Positions 26,579-35,762 of a DNA stretch of 64,000 bases are shown piece by piece. The notes below the pieces were generated by a model that did no database searches, was not told the DNA's origin, and worked only from the letters and a program-made list of their open reading frames with translations. Origin of the DNA: Lentibacillus amyloliquefaciens (lineage in GTDB: Bacteria > Bacillota > Bacilli > Bacillales > Amphibacillaceae); assembly GCF_001307805.1 (NCBI RefSeq), contig NZ_CP013862.1, positions 2,294,001 to 2,358,000 of the forward strand, given 5' to 3'. The translations under genes and the position numbers were made by a program. How positions within the stretch are numbered: position 1 is the stretch's first letter; each line of letters starts with the position of its first letter.

Positions 26579-27876
26579 TAGAGCAGCAGCAATGTCAGAT
26601 ACAGCCCGAGCAGCGTGATGAACAATGTCGGGACGGTCAGGACAATGCCGACTTTGAAATAATAGCCCCATAAGATGTTAACACCCTTTGTCTTCAGTAC
26701 GTGCAGCCACAGCAACGTCGCCAATGAACCAATCGGAGTGATTTTTGGCCCCAGGTCGCTGCCGATGACGTTGGCGTAGATCAATCCCTCTTTCAGAACC
26801 CCGGTTGCATTCGTATCGGCAATGGCCAGAGCATCAATCATAACAGTCGGCATATTATTCATAACCGATGACAAAACCGCAGCAATGAACCCCATCGACA
26901 TTGTTGCTGCAAACAAGCCTTGATCGGCCGCCGCATCAAGAACACCTGTCAGCAAATCAGTCAAACCGACATTACGCAAACCATAGACAACGACATACAT
27001 ACCAAGTGAGAAAAATACAATATCCCATGGTCCGCCTTTTATGACTTTGCCGGTAGCCACAGCACTACTTTGCCGCCCGAGCAGCAGAAAGACAATTGCA
27101 ATTGTTCCGGCCACAACCGAAACAGGAATTCCTATAAACTCGCTTGTGAAATAGCCAACTAACAGTATGCCAAGCACAAGCCAAGACAAACGGAACATTT
27201 TTTCATCTTTAATAGCTTCACGAGGCATTTTTAAGTCACTGACATTATAGCTCCCGGGTATATCCTTCCTAAAAAATAAATATAATACCAGGATGCTGGC
27301 AAGAAGTGAGAACATATTCGGAATGATCATACGTATTGCATATTCAAGAAAGCCGATCCCAAAGAAATCAGCCGAGACGATATTGACCAGGTTACTGACG
27401 ACGAACGGCAATGACGTTGTATCGGCAATAAATCCGCTTGCCATAATGAACGGCAGAATAAATGCATCACGGAAATTCAATGCCCGAACCATCGCCAGAA
27501 CAATCGGTGTCAGAATCAGCGCTGCCCCGTCGTTGGCAAACAGTGCCGCAACAATCGCGCCTAATACAGAAATATAAATGAACATTTTAACACCGCTGCC
27601 GCCTGCAATCCGTGCCATATGTAATGCGGCCCATTCAAAGAACCCGATTTCATCAAGCACCAGTGAAATGATGATAATCGCGACAAATGCCAATGTCGCA
27701 TTCCACACAATATCGGCCACAGCAATGACATCATCAAATGTGACCACACCGACAAGCAAGGCAATCAACGCAGCAAAACAGGCTGTATAGCCAATCCCAA
27801 GGTTTTTAGGCTGCCAAATAATAAGTACAAGTGTCGCAAGGAAAATGATAATTGCTAAAATCGTTTGTAAGCCCAC
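26578..27876 (-). CDS. arsB: Arsenite efflux permease ArsB
   Basis: Arsenite/antimonite:H+ antiporter of 432 residues with about twelve hydrophobic segments. Family motifs [22 protein letters not shown] and [20 protein letters not shown] mark ArsB of the ion-transporter superfamily, not ACR3. GTG at 27876 has GAGGGGG 8 nt upstream. It starts 21 bp after arsR, so the two are in one operon. Confidence 0.94.
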   Translation of the reverse strand: MGLQTILAIIIFLATLVLIIWQPKNLGIGYTACFAALIALLVGVVTFDDVIAVADIVWNATLAFVAIIIISLVLDEIGFFEWAALHMARIAGGSGVKMFIYISVLGAIVAALFANDGAALILTPIVLAMVRALNFRDAFILPFIMASGFIADTTSLPFVVSNLVNIVSADFFGIGFLEYAIRMIIPNMFSLLASILVLYLFFRKDIPGSYNVSDLKMPREAIKDEKMFRLSWLVLGILLVGYFTSEFIGIPVSVVAGTIAIVFLLLGRQSSAVATGKVIKGGPWDIVFFSLGMYVVVYGLRNVGLTDLLTGVLDAAADQGLFAATMSMGFIAAVLSSVMNNMPTVMIDALAIADTNATGVLKEGLIYANVIGSDLGPKITPIGSLATLLWLHVLKTKGVNILWGYYFKVGIVLTVPTLFITLLGLYLTLLLL

Positions 27877-27897
27877 GCATGTTCCCCCTCAGATGTT

Positions 27898-28239
27898 TTA
27901 ACATTGATTTAATTTTTTGGCTGCATTCATTTTTTGATGCAGTGTTTCTTGAACCGGGATGGAATCAACGATGTTTTCCACTAATGGGTGGAAAGACGCT
28001 TCACGCCTCAGACGATAATAAATCCACTGACCGCGCCGGTCTTCTGCTACAATTTTTGCATCGCGCAATTTCCGCAAATGCTGACTGATTGCTGGCTGAG
28101 ACATACTCAGCACATCAACGATTTCACACACACAGCACTCCCGCTCGTATAACATTAAAACAATCGAAAGCCGTGTCCGATCACCAAGCAGCTTCAAAAT
28201 CGGGACGGCTTCCTCCATTGATACACCCGTTTTCTCCAT
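27898..28239 (-). CDS. arsR: Arsenical resistance repressor ArsR
   Basis: Winged-helix metalloregulator of 113 residues. The sensing motif ECCVCEIVDVL and recognition helix SMSQPAISQHLRKLRDAKIV are present. ATG at 28239 (MEKTGVSMEE) is preferred because GAGGG lies 5 nt upstream; ATGs at 28251 and 28257 are possible. It leads arsR-arsB-arsC and should repress the operon until arsenite binds. A C-terminal Cys (LNQC) is also present. Confidence 0.93.
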   Translation of the reverse strand: MEKTGVSMEEAVPILKLLGDRTRLSIVLMLYERECCVCEIVDVLSMSQPAISQHLRKLRDAKIVAEDRRGQWIYYRLRREASFHPLVENIVDSIPVQETLHQKMNAAKKLNQC

Positions 28240-28272
28240 GAAATCCCTCATTTGCATCAATATATAATTAAT

Positions 28273-28286
28273 TGCTTATACAAGCA
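28273..28286 (-). promoter_or_regulatory. Candidate ArsR operator
   Basis: Inverted repeat TGCTTATACAAGCA (arms TGCTT/AAGCA) within an AT-rich stretch about 35 bp upstream of arsR. ArsR operators are usually such short AT-rich dyads. Confidence 0.5.
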
Positions 28287-28311
28287 TATAAAATTTGAGT
28301 ACAACATGCAA

Positions 28312-28587
28312 TCATTCAAAGTTATGTTTTTCTTTCAATGAGTCCGGTGCGGCTTTTACCATTTGCTGCAGCAAAAAAGCAGCGACAGTTATATCATCAA
28401 CGAAACCGAATAAATAGAAAAAGTCTGGAATTACATCAAACGGAATCAGGATATAGGCGGCAATCACTGCAACATATAAAAATTTTGTCCTGCCCCTTAT
28501 CTGAGTTGAACGAAAGAAATCCGCTATAAATGGAATCGATTTATGAAATTTAAATAAGAAGCCAAGTCGTTTCATCATTTTTTTCAT
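28312..28587 (-). CDS. YkvA-like DUF1232 membrane protein
   Basis: Protein of 91 residues with the DUF1232 signature YILIPFDVIPDFFYLFGFVD (about 46-65) and a basic N-terminus. ATG at 28587 follows AGGTG. Function of the family is unknown; it usually associates with the membrane. Confidence 0.85.
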   Translation of the reverse strand: MKKMMKRLGFLFKFHKSIPFIADFFRSTQIRGRTKFLYVAVIAAYILIPFDVIPDFFYLFGFVDDITVAAFLLQQMVKAAPDSLKEKHNFE

Positions 28588-28643
28588 CAGCAACACCTGC
28601 TTTCTTTAAAGAGAAACATAAGAATTAGTGGCTGCAACCTCCC

Positions 28644-29768
28644 TTAATCCAATAAATTATTCGGCATAAACAATAGCCTGTCATCATTAGCAGCAGGGTT
28701 GCCGCGACCATCAGTGTTGTTGGTTAAAAAGTAGATTCCATCTTCAGTGGAATACACATCACGCACACGTCCTTCACCCGATATAAGGCGCTCCTGTGTT
28801 TCGTTTTCCGATTCAAAGCGATACAGACCTTCACCGGCCAAGGCACCAAAGTAAAAGAATCCTTCATGACAGGCCATGCCTGATGGCGCCCATGTATCAC
28901 TGCCGGAATGAATGACCGGGGTTGTCATGTCTTCTTCAGTCTCATCACCCTGGATAGCCGGCCAGCCATAATTGCTTCCTGGTACAATTCGGTTTATTTC
29001 ATCGTAAGCATTTGAGCCATGTTCAGTAGCGTACAGCTCTTCATTACCATTCCAGGCAAGCCCCTGGGAGTTACGATGGCCGTATGAGTATACATACGAA
29101 TTATTAAACGGATTATCATCCGGAATCGTACCGTCCGGATTCATGCGCAGTATCTTTCCTGCTAAACTGTCAGGATTTTGTGCCGACTCTTCCATGGTGG
29201 CATCTCCAGTAGTCACATACAGTTTGTCATCAGGACCAATTTCAATCCGTCCGCCCTGGTGGACCTGTCCTCCCGGGATTTCGTCCAAAAGCACCGATGT
29301 TTCTTCCCACTGATCAGTCGATTCTTTAATCATTACAACCCGCTGATAATACGTGTCATCCTCCTGATATGAATAATAGGCTATGGCTTCCCCCGTTTCA
29401 GCAAATTCGTCCGGCAAAGTAATACCCAAGAGCCCTGCTTCAGGCTGATTTGAGAGATCCTTTGAAAATTGTACCGGCTTACGGGTCTGTTCATCATTAT
29501 CGATTGTCACGATTGCCCCTGTCCGTTCACTCACATAAAATTTGTCATCAGCACGCTCTATTTCCCAAGGCTCCTCAAGGTTTTCAGCGATTGTTTCCAT
29601 TTCATCATCTTTATCGGCCGTTTCTGTTTCAGTCTCTTCTGATGCCCCGTCCTGTGCACTATCTGAAGGTGCCTGTCCTTCTTCTGGTTGTCCCGGGCTG
29701 TCATCCTGGGAGCAGGCACTCATCAGTATGACCAAACTTACAGTTAACACTAAAAGATATCGCATCAT
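28644..29768 (-). CDS. PQQ-dependent sugar dehydrogenase-like lipoprotein (GSDH beta-propeller)
   Basis: Secreted lipoprotein of 374 residues: signal peptide with lipobox LMSAC (Cys about 19), an acidic linker rich in Glu/Asp/Thr (about 22-60), then a glucose/sorbosone dehydrogenase six-bladed beta-propeller (LEEPWEIERADDKFYVSERT, GLLGITLPDEF, KLYVTTGDA, SYGHRNSQGLAWNG, EHGSNAYDEIN, GSNYGWPAIQGDE). Homologues oxidise sugars with PQQ in other bacteria; no PQQ synthesis genes are seen here, so activity is uncertain. ATG at 29768 follows GGGAG. Confidence 0.85.
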   Translation of the reverse strand: MMRYLLVLTVSLVILMSACSQDDSPGQPEEGQAPSDSAQDGASEETETETADKDDEMETIAENLEEPWEIERADDKFYVSERTGAIVTIDNDEQTRKPVQFSKDLSNQPEAGLLGITLPDEFAETGEAIAYYSYQEDDTYYQRVVMIKESTDQWEETSVLLDEIPGGQVHQGGRIEIGPDDKLYVTTGDATMEESAQNPDSLAGKILRMNPDGTIPDDNPFNNSYVYSYGHRNSQGLAWNGNEELYATEHGSNAYDEINRIVPGSNYGWPAIQGDETEEDMTTPVIHSGSDTWAPSGMACHEGFFYFGALAGEGLYRFESENETQERLISGEGRVRDVYSTEDGIYFLTNNTDGRGNPAANDDRLLFMPNNLLD

Positions 29769-29907
29769 CTTCACTCCCGCTGATTGTCTTATCACCATTT
29801 TAACGAATCTTAGGAGAAGGCAGTACCCAGCCGCTCACAGAAATTTCAGTAGTCCCGGGGCGATGTTTCGCACCCCCGCAGCCACGTAAAGCTCCCTGTT
29901 AAGCATG

Positions 29908-29948
29908 AAAAAACCGGCAATAGCATTCCCTGCCATCGCCGGTTTCAA
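29908..29948 (-). terminator. Terminator of typA
   Basis: AAACCGGC/GCCGGTTT arms followed by TTTTTC on the minus strand. Confidence 0.8.
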
Positions 29949-29952
29949 CCGT

Positions 29953-31782
29953 TTATCCCAGTTTTGCTTTTTTAGCTGCTTTCTCGCGTTCATTTTGATT
30001 TAACAGTTTTTTGCGCAGACGAACTGTTTCCGGTGTCACTTCACAATACTCATCATCATTCAAATATTGAAGAGCTTCCTCAAGAGACATGTCGCGCGTT
30101 TTCCTGATGGTTGCAGTCTGATCTTTAGTTGATGAACGGACGTTTGTCAAGTGTTTTTCTTTTGTAATATTAACCGTTAAGTCATTCTCCCGGTTGTGCT
30201 GTCCGACAATCATGCCAGCATAAATTTCAGTACCTGGTTCAACGAAAATAACACCGCGGTCTTCCAGCTGCATGATGCCGTAAGTCGTCGCTTTTCCGTT
30301 TTCCATGCCAACAAGGACACCTTCACGACGTCCGCCGACGTGACCTTTAACGAGCGGCTGATAAGTGTCAAAAGTGTGGTTAAGGATACCATAGCCACGT
30401 GTTAATGACATGAATTCTGTCGCATATCCGATCATCCCGCGGGACGGCACTTTAAATTCAATACGGACCTGACCATTGCCCTGGTTGACCATATCAACCA
30501 TTTCTCCTTTGCGTTCACCGAGCGATTCCATGACAGGTCCTGTATAATCTTCCGGCACATCGACCTGGACATGTTCCACCGGTTCACATTGAACACCGTC
30601 AATTTCTTTAATGATGACCTGTGGTTTCGATAATTGCAATTCAAAACCTTCACGCCGCATATTTTCAATCAAAATGGAAAGATGCAGCTCACCGCGGCCT
30701 GAAACAGTCCAGGCGTCAGGTGAATCGGTCTGTTCAACTCGCAGACTGACATCTGTTTCGAGCTGTTTCATTAAACGTTCTTCAATTTGTCTTGAGGTAA
30801 TATAGCTGCCTTCACGGCCGACAAAAGGACTGCTATTTGTCAAAAATGTCATCTGCAGCGTCGGCTCGTCAATACGGAGCCATGGCAGAGCTTCAGGCGT
30901 ATCCTGCGGGCAGATCGTCTCGCCGACATTGATATCATCCAACCCTGAGATCGCTACGATGTCGCCTGCCTGTGCTTCTTGAATTTCGACTCGCTTCAGG
31001 CCGATAAACCCGAATAATTTACTAATGCGGAATGATTTCTGCGACCCGTCTTTCTTCATAACGACAACCTGCTGTCCTACCTTGATTTGGCCGCGTACAA
31101 CACGTCCGACACCAATGCGCCCCAAATAATCATTGTAATCCAAGAGGGTAATCTGGAATTGCAATGGGTCAGCTGAAGTATCCGGCGGTGCAGGGATGTG
31201 ATTCAATATCGTTTTGAATACCGGATCCATTGTTTCTGTCTGTTCGTCCTGTTCTTCACCGGATGTACCATTCACTGCTGAGGCATAAATGACCGGGAAT
31301 TCCAGTTGTTCGTCATCTGCACCCAGTTCGATAAACAAATCAAGCACTTCATCAATTACTTCACTCGGTCGGGCATTCGGACGATCGATTTTATTTAACA
31401 CAACAATCGGTGTCAGCTTTCGTTCGAGTGCTTTTTTCAAAACAAACCGTGTCTGTGGCATGCAGCCTTCATAAGCATCGACCACAAGCAGAACACCATC
31501 AACCATTTTCATGATACGTTCAACCTCACCGCCAAAGTCGGCGTGACCTGGTGTATCAAGTATATTAATCGTTGTATCTTCATGTTTCACGGCTGTATTC
31601 TTGGATAAAATCGTAATTCCACGTTCACGCTCAATATCGTTAGTGTCCATGGCGCGGTCATCCACTTGTTCATTTTCGCGAAATGTTCCTGAGTATTTCA
31701 GCATCTGATCGACAAGTGTTGTCTTGCCATGGTCAACATGGGCGATAATCGCAATGTTACGAATGTCTTCTCTTAATTGCAT
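29953..31782 (-). CDS. typA: Ribosome-associated GTPase TypA/BipA
   Basis: Translational GTPase of 609 residues used in 50S assembly and growth under stress or cold. G1 AHVDHGKTTLVD (about 14-25), G2 region with ERGITI, G3 DTPGHADFGGEVE, G4 NKIDRP, then EF-G-like domains and the BipA-specific C-terminal domain (RKTRDMSLEEALQYLNDDEYCEVTPETVRLRK). The upstream region contains a dispersed repeat (31836-31900). Confidence 0.96.
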   Translation of the reverse strand: MQLREDIRNIAIIAHVDHGKTTLVDQMLKYSGTFRENEQVDDRAMDTNDIERERGITILSKNTAVKHEDTTINILDTPGHADFGGEVERIMKMVDGVLLVVDAYEGCMPQTRFVLKKALERKLTPIVVLNKIDRPNARPSEVIDEVLDLFIELGADDEQLEFPVIYASAVNGTSGEEQDEQTETMDPVFKTILNHIPAPPDTSADPLQFQITLLDYNDYLGRIGVGRVVRGQIKVGQQVVVMKKDGSQKSFRISKLFGFIGLKRVEIQEAQAGDIVAISGLDDINVGETICPQDTPEALPWLRIDEPTLQMTFLTNSSPFVGREGSYITSRQIEERLMKQLETDVSLRVEQTDSPDAWTVSGRGELHLSILIENMRREGFELQLSKPQVIIKEIDGVQCEPVEHVQVDVPEDYTGPVMESLGERKGEMVDMVNQGNGQVRIEFKVPSRGMIGYATEFMSLTRGYGILNHTFDTYQPLVKGHVGGRREGVLVGMENGKATTYGIMQLEDRGVIFVEPGTEIYAGMIVGQHNRENDLTVNITKEKHLTNVRSSTKDQTATIRKTRDMSLEEALQYLNDDEYCEVTPETVRLRKKLLNQNEREKAAKKAKLG

Positions 31783-31835
31783 AAACGTACGCTCCTCTAT
31801 TATTTAAGGATGACTCAAAACTATCCGATTGTATC

Positions 31836-31900
31836 ATAAAGTGAAACTTCGTGCAATGGACCGCTTTTCCCCACTGCATGTTAGTTGAACAGAATCGGAC
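31836..31900. repeat. Dispersed repeat, copy 1 (AAAGTGAAACTTC...GAATCGGAC)
   Basis: Starts ATAAAGTGAAACTTC and ends CCCCACTGCATGTTAG then TTGAACAGAATCGGAC. The same two ends are in 35524-35592. Here the left hairpin arm is degraded. It fills the gap between typA and cssS. Confidence 0.55.
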
Positions 31901-31915
31901 CTGCGGGGCAAAATC

Positions 31916-33235
31916 TTATTCAGGAAAAGTGATGATAAACTTCGCACCCCCAAGCTCTGAATCCTTCACCATAATTCCGCCGCCGGACTGTTCGACAATG
32001 GCACGTGCAATCGCAAGCCCCAGTCCGGTCTCTCCGGTTTTACCTTTAACGAACCTATGAAAAATATGCGGGATCAGATCATCTGATACACCTTCCCCGT
32101 CGTCTTCAATCGTAATCTTTTTTTTCTCTGCCGTAATATCTACACGCGACCGGGCATGCCTGATCGCATTAAAGGTAATATTCAAGAAGGCACGCAGCAT
32201 TTTTTCCTGATCGGCGTAGAAAGCACTGTTTTCAACCACAGTGTGATTCAGTTCAATCCCTTTTTCACTGACTAATGGAAACGCCCGATCAACAACCTGA
32301 TCAATCATTTCAGCTGCCTCAATCTGCTCAGGCTGATATGTCGTCTGTTCACTGTCCAGTTTTGCAAGCAATATCATTTCATTTATGATGCTTTTCAAAC
32401 GACTGACTTCTGTTACCATCATTTCCAGTCCTTTTTCCCGGTCATCAGCTTCGAAAACGCCATCACGAATACCTTCTGCATATCCCTGAATTGTCATGAG
32501 CGGCGTTTTCAATTCGTGACTGGCATTCTGGAAAAAGGCCTGCTGTGATTTCATATAACGCTCCAGTTCAGTAGCCATATCGTACAAGCCTTGTTCAACT
32601 TCTTTAATTTCACCTGTTGCCTTGACGCGCTCGATATCTTCAAATTTTCGTTTTTCAATTTTTTTGAGCTGATGTTTCAACTCTGTGAGCGGGGTTACTA
32701 ATTTGTTGGTCAAAAAATAACTGAGCAAAATTGCCGCAATTGTACCGATAATGAAAACTAGAATCATCCGCTGGAAAAAGTCCTGCTGCACTGACTGCAG
32801 ATCAGTCATCGGTGTCAATAAAACCATCTCAAGGCCTGTACGATCCGGGTAAATTAAAATTCTCGACGTTACAAACGTATTATTGCCCGCATCCCATAGT
32901 TCTTCCTGATCATCTGCAAAATAATTTTTCTCTTTAAACTCACTGACAAATTGCTGCGGCATCGTTGACATCAAAACCTGGTCCTGACTGCGGTCATAAA
33001 GAAACAGCTGCAAATCCTGATCCCTCAGAAAACTGCTGAACTCTTCAATGCTCCCAATAGACCCATCTTGCTGATTCAGTACTTGTATGAGCAATTCGCC
33101 CTTCTGTTCGAGTTCCGTCCGTTCGTCATCTATCAGCATCCCGAGGATCATTGAATAAATCACATAACCTGTAGCTGTAAGGATAACCAGCAACAGAGCG
33201 GTAAAAGCCAGATTTAACTGGGATTGGAGTTTCAT
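31916..33235 (-). CDS. cssS: Sensor histidine kinase (CssS-like)
   Basis: Membrane kinase of 439 residues. Two membrane segments (about 9-31 and 153-175) bracket an extracytoplasmic sensor domain; then HAMP, the HisKA box QNASHELKTPLMTIQGYAEG, and HATPase motifs NAIRHARS, EDDGEGVSDDL and TGETGLGLAIARA. It overlaps the regulator gene by 4 nt (ATGA). With an HtrA-type protease gene divergently encoded, the most likely signal is misfolded secreted protein, as in CssRS of B. subtilis. The assignment rests on context plus overall resemblance. Confidence 0.75.
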   Translation of the reverse strand: MKLQSQLNLAFTALLLVILTATGYVIYSMILGMLIDDERTELEQKGELLIQVLNQQDGSIGSIEEFSSFLRDQDLQLFLYDRSQDQVLMSTMPQQFVSEFKEKNYFADDQEELWDAGNNTFVTSRILIYPDRTGLEMVLLTPMTDLQSVQQDFFQRMILVFIIGTIAAILLSYFLTNKLVTPLTELKHQLKKIEKRKFEDIERVKATGEIKEVEQGLYDMATELERYMKSQQAFFQNASHELKTPLMTIQGYAEGIRDGVFEADDREKGLEMMVTEVSRLKSIINEMILLAKLDSEQTTYQPEQIEAAEMIDQVVDRAFPLVSEKGIELNHTVVENSAFYADQEKMLRAFLNITFNAIRHARSRVDITAEKKKITIEDDGEGVSDDLIPHIFHRFVKGKTGETGLGLAIARAIVEQSGGGIMVKDSELGGAKFIITFPE

Positions 33236-33924
33236 GGATGTTCCTCTTCACTGCGCAGCCGGTAACCATAGCCCCAAACCGTTTCCAATGAAATGTCTGT
33301 CAATTTTTTACGGATTCGCTTTACAAGGTCGTCCACAGCGCGGTCGCTTCCGAAATAATCTTCCCCCCAAATCTTAATAAGCAGTTCTTCCCGGGAAAAA
33401 GCTCTATTGACGTTTTTTGCTACGAGCAAGAGCAAATCAAATTCCTTTGTCGTCACAACCTGTTCCTCTCCATGCCAAAAAATCCTGCGATCATTTTCAT
33501 GAATCAGCAGATTATCAACCTTTATACGGTCATGAGATTCTTGGCTGATTCCATCTGCAGGAGCGGCACGTTTGAACAAACGCTTGATTCGTGCCACGAG
33601 CTCCCTCGGACTGAAGGGTTTTGTCAAATAATCATCGCCTCCCAGCTCAAGACCGAGAATTTTATCCACTTCATCATCTTTGGCTGAAATGATAATAATC
33701 GGCACATCACTTTCCTGACGAATTTTTTTGCAGAACTCATAGCCATCCATTCCGGGCAGCATGATATCCAACACCCACATATCCGGGCGCCGGGTTTCCC
33801 AAAGCTCCCAAGCTTTTTCAGCAGATTCCATTATCGTGGCTTCATAGCCTTCTTTTTTCAAATAAGCCGAAACAATATTTTGAATGTTAGAGTCATCTTC
33901 AACGACTCCAATATGATGTGTCAT
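33232..33924 (-). CDS. cssR: OmpR-family response regulator (CssR-like)
   Basis: Regulator of 230 residues with acidic pair VVEDDSN, phospho-Asp in MWVLDIMLPGMDGYEF, IISAKD, and Lys in YLTKPFSPRELVARI; the winged helix ends LETVWGYGYRL. ATG at 33924 is chosen because GGAGG lies 8 nt upstream; a longer in-frame extension upstream has no ribosome site and would overlap the htr promoter. Expected to activate the divergent htr gene under secretion stress. Confidence 0.8.
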   Translation of the reverse strand: MTHHIGVVEDDSNIQNIVSAYLKKEGYEATIMESAEKAWELWETRRPDMWVLDIMLPGMDGYEFCKKIRQESDVPIIIISAKDDEVDKILGLELGGDDYLTKPFSPRELVARIKRLFKRAAPADGISQESHDRIKVDNLLIHENDRRIFWHGEEQVVTTKEFDLLLLVAKNVNRAFSREELLIKIWGEDYFGSDRAVDDLVKRIRKKLTDISLETVWGYGYRLRSEEEHP

Positions 33925-34093
33925 AAAGGACGCCTCCATCATTAATGTGTTATGATTAATTCCACAAATTGTCGGGAATGTCACTATAAGAAAAACTTTT
34001 ACACATTTTTGCCGTATTTGCACCAAATTCTTACCAAGTATGGTCATTATAATAAGAGTTGACTTCATGATAACGTAAAGAGGTGAATTATTC

Positions 34094-35434
34094 ATGGATT
34101 ATAACAATTATCATAACGGGAACGAAAATAACGATAACATGAATCAGGAAAATCCGGAAGAACAACCGGCTCAAGAAACAAATCCTGAGACAAATGGCGG
34201 GATTGCACAAACAGCAAGACAAAACGCCAAAGCCAATCAGGATGACAAACCGAAAAAAAGGAAATCCGGAAATTTCTTCAGCGCTTTAATCGGCGGTGTT
34301 GTTTCAGCTGTCATAGTCGTCCTTTTATTTACGACTAATATTATACCAGATGGCGGAAACACCTCTAATTCAAACGCCGGTTCAAATAATAATGAAAGCA
34401 GTGAAACTTCCGGAACACCTGAAGTGACCGAAACCATTGCTTCGGACGATGCTAATACCGCCTCAAGCATGGAAGAGGCTGCCGAAGCCGTCGTTGGCGT
34501 CACCCGCATCCAGCAGACAAACATTTGGGAGCAAAGTTCGGAATCCGGCACAGGCTCAGGCATTATCTACAAGAAAGAAAATGGCAATGCTTATGTCGTA
34601 ACAAACCAACACGTTGTTGCGGATGCTCAGGAAGTTGAAGTGGCGCTCAATAATGATGAACGGATCAATGCCGAAGTACTTGGAACAGATCAGCTCAGTG
34701 ACTTGGCTGTATTGAAAATTGACGGGTCTAAAATCGATACTGTCGCAAGTCTTGGTTCATCAAGTGATGTGGAAGTTGGTGAAACCGCCGTTGCAATCGG
34801 CAATCCGCTCGGAATGGAATTTGCCAATACGCTGACAAGAGGGATTATCAGCGGCGTCGACCGTTCCGTCCAAATGGACACGAACCGCGACGGGCAGCCG
34901 GACTGGGTAACAGAAGTTCTCCAGACTGATGCAGCCATCAATCCCGGAAACAGCGGCGGTGCACTTGTGAACAGTGATGGTAAAGTCATTGGCATCAACT
35001 CTATGAAAATTGCACAAACAGCTGTAGAAGGCATTGGCTTTGCTATTCCGATTGACACGGCAATGCCAATAATCGAACAGCTTGAAAAAGATGGAGCAGT
35101 ATCACGTCCATTTATCGGCATCAGTTCAGTGTCCATGAGCCAAGTGCCACAGCAATATCGCAATCAGGTTCAAGTCCCTGAAAGTGTTGAAGGCGGCATG
35201 GTGATTGCTCAGGCAGAAGACGGATCGCCTGCAGCTGAAGCGGGCCTGCAACAATTCGATGTGATTACTAAAATTAACGGCAATGCGGTAACATCAATCG
35301 TTGATTTACGCCAATTTCTGTACAATGAAGCAGAAATAGGCGAAACCGTTGAACTTGAAATTTACCGAAATGGCGAGGCACAAACCGTATCACTCGAACT
35401 GGCCGAACGCCAGAAAAAACAGCAACAAAACTGA
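34094..35434 (+). CDS. HtrA/DegP-type membrane-anchored serine protease with PDZ domain
   Basis: Quality-control protease of 446 residues. Asn-rich cytoplasmic N-terminus (about 1-55), a membrane anchor (about 63-85), a Ser/Asn/Thr-rich linker, a trypsin-like domain with triad His in TNQHVVADA, Asp in LSDLAVLKID and Ser in NPGNSGGALV, and one C-terminal PDZ domain (about 345-435). It folds to the outside of the membrane. ATG at 34094 follows AAAGAGGTG. Divergent from the cssR-like gene, as htrB is in B. subtilis; orthology to HtrA or HtrB cannot be settled from sequence alone. Confidence 0.93.
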   Translation: MDYNNYHNGNENNDNMNQENPEEQPAQETNPETNGGIAQTARQNAKANQDDKPKKRKSGNFFSALIGGVVSAVIVVLLFTTNIIPDGGNTSNSNAGSNNNESSETSGTPEVTETIASDDANTASSMEEAAEAVVGVTRIQQTNIWEQSSESGTGSGIIYKKENGNAYVVTNQHVVADAQEVEVALNNDERINAEVLGTDQLSDLAVLKIDGSKIDTVASLGSSSDVEVGETAVAIGNPLGMEFANTLTRGIISGVDRSVQMDTNRDGQPDWVTEVLQTDAAINPGNSGGALVNSDGKVIGINSMKIAQTAVEGIGFAIPIDTAMPIIEQLEKDGAVSRPFIGISSVSMSQVPQQYRNQVQVPESVEGGMVIAQAEDGSPAAEAGLQQFDVITKINGNAVTSIVDLRQFLYNEAEIGETVELEIYRNGEAQTVSLELAERQKKQQQN

Positions 35435-35446
35435 CTCCCCTTTATT

Positions 35447-35482
35447 AAAACCTGCTAGCTTTTACAGCTGCAGGTTTTAAAA
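35447..35482 (+). terminator. Terminator of the htr gene
   Basis: AAAACCTGC(T)AGCT/AGCTGCAGGTTTT stem with a 5-nt loop. It is A-rich before and T-rich after. Confidence 0.8.
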
Positions 35483-35523
35483 TTAACGGCTGTTTTCTAA
35501 AACATTCTTCTTTTGATAAAAAG

Positions 35524-35671
35524 ATAAAGTGAATCTTCAATCAGTGGGGGTTTTCTTTCTTCCCCACTGATTGTTAGATGAACGAATCGGACATTTACTG
35601 GCAGCCATCCCCCACCTAATCTTCATCGTTTTTGCGAACATTTGAAGTGGGGGTCCTACTGCCAGTTACAT
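35524..35671. repeat. Dispersed repeat, copy 2, with two nested hairpins
   Basis: Left part (35524-35592) starts ATAAAGTGAATCTTC, forms CAATCAGTGGGG/CCCCACTGATTG, and ends ATGAACGAATCGGAC, matching 31836-31900. The right part pairs ACTGGCAG/CTGCCAGT and CCCCCAC/GTGGGGG. Non-coding. Confidence 0.6.
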
Positions 35672-35748
35672 GCGGGATAAACGTCTCGAAAAGAGATTTC
35701 TATCCAATTCCGGAAAGGCTGGATAATGAAAAATATAACAAAATCCCT

Positions 35749-35754
35749 TATACT
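35749..35754 (+). promoter_or_regulatory. -10 box ahead of the second structured leader
   Basis: TATACT lies 8 nt before GTGTTCAAAA, the same layout as the cshA leader. The -35 region is weak (ATGAAA at 17 nt). Confidence 0.4.
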
Positions 35755-35762
35755 TTAAGTGT

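Noticed and set aside
33925-34095. N-terminal extension of the CssR-like regulator by 57 residues
   Set aside because: It would precede the receiver domain without homology and lacks a ribosome site; ATG 33924 has GGAGG at good distance.
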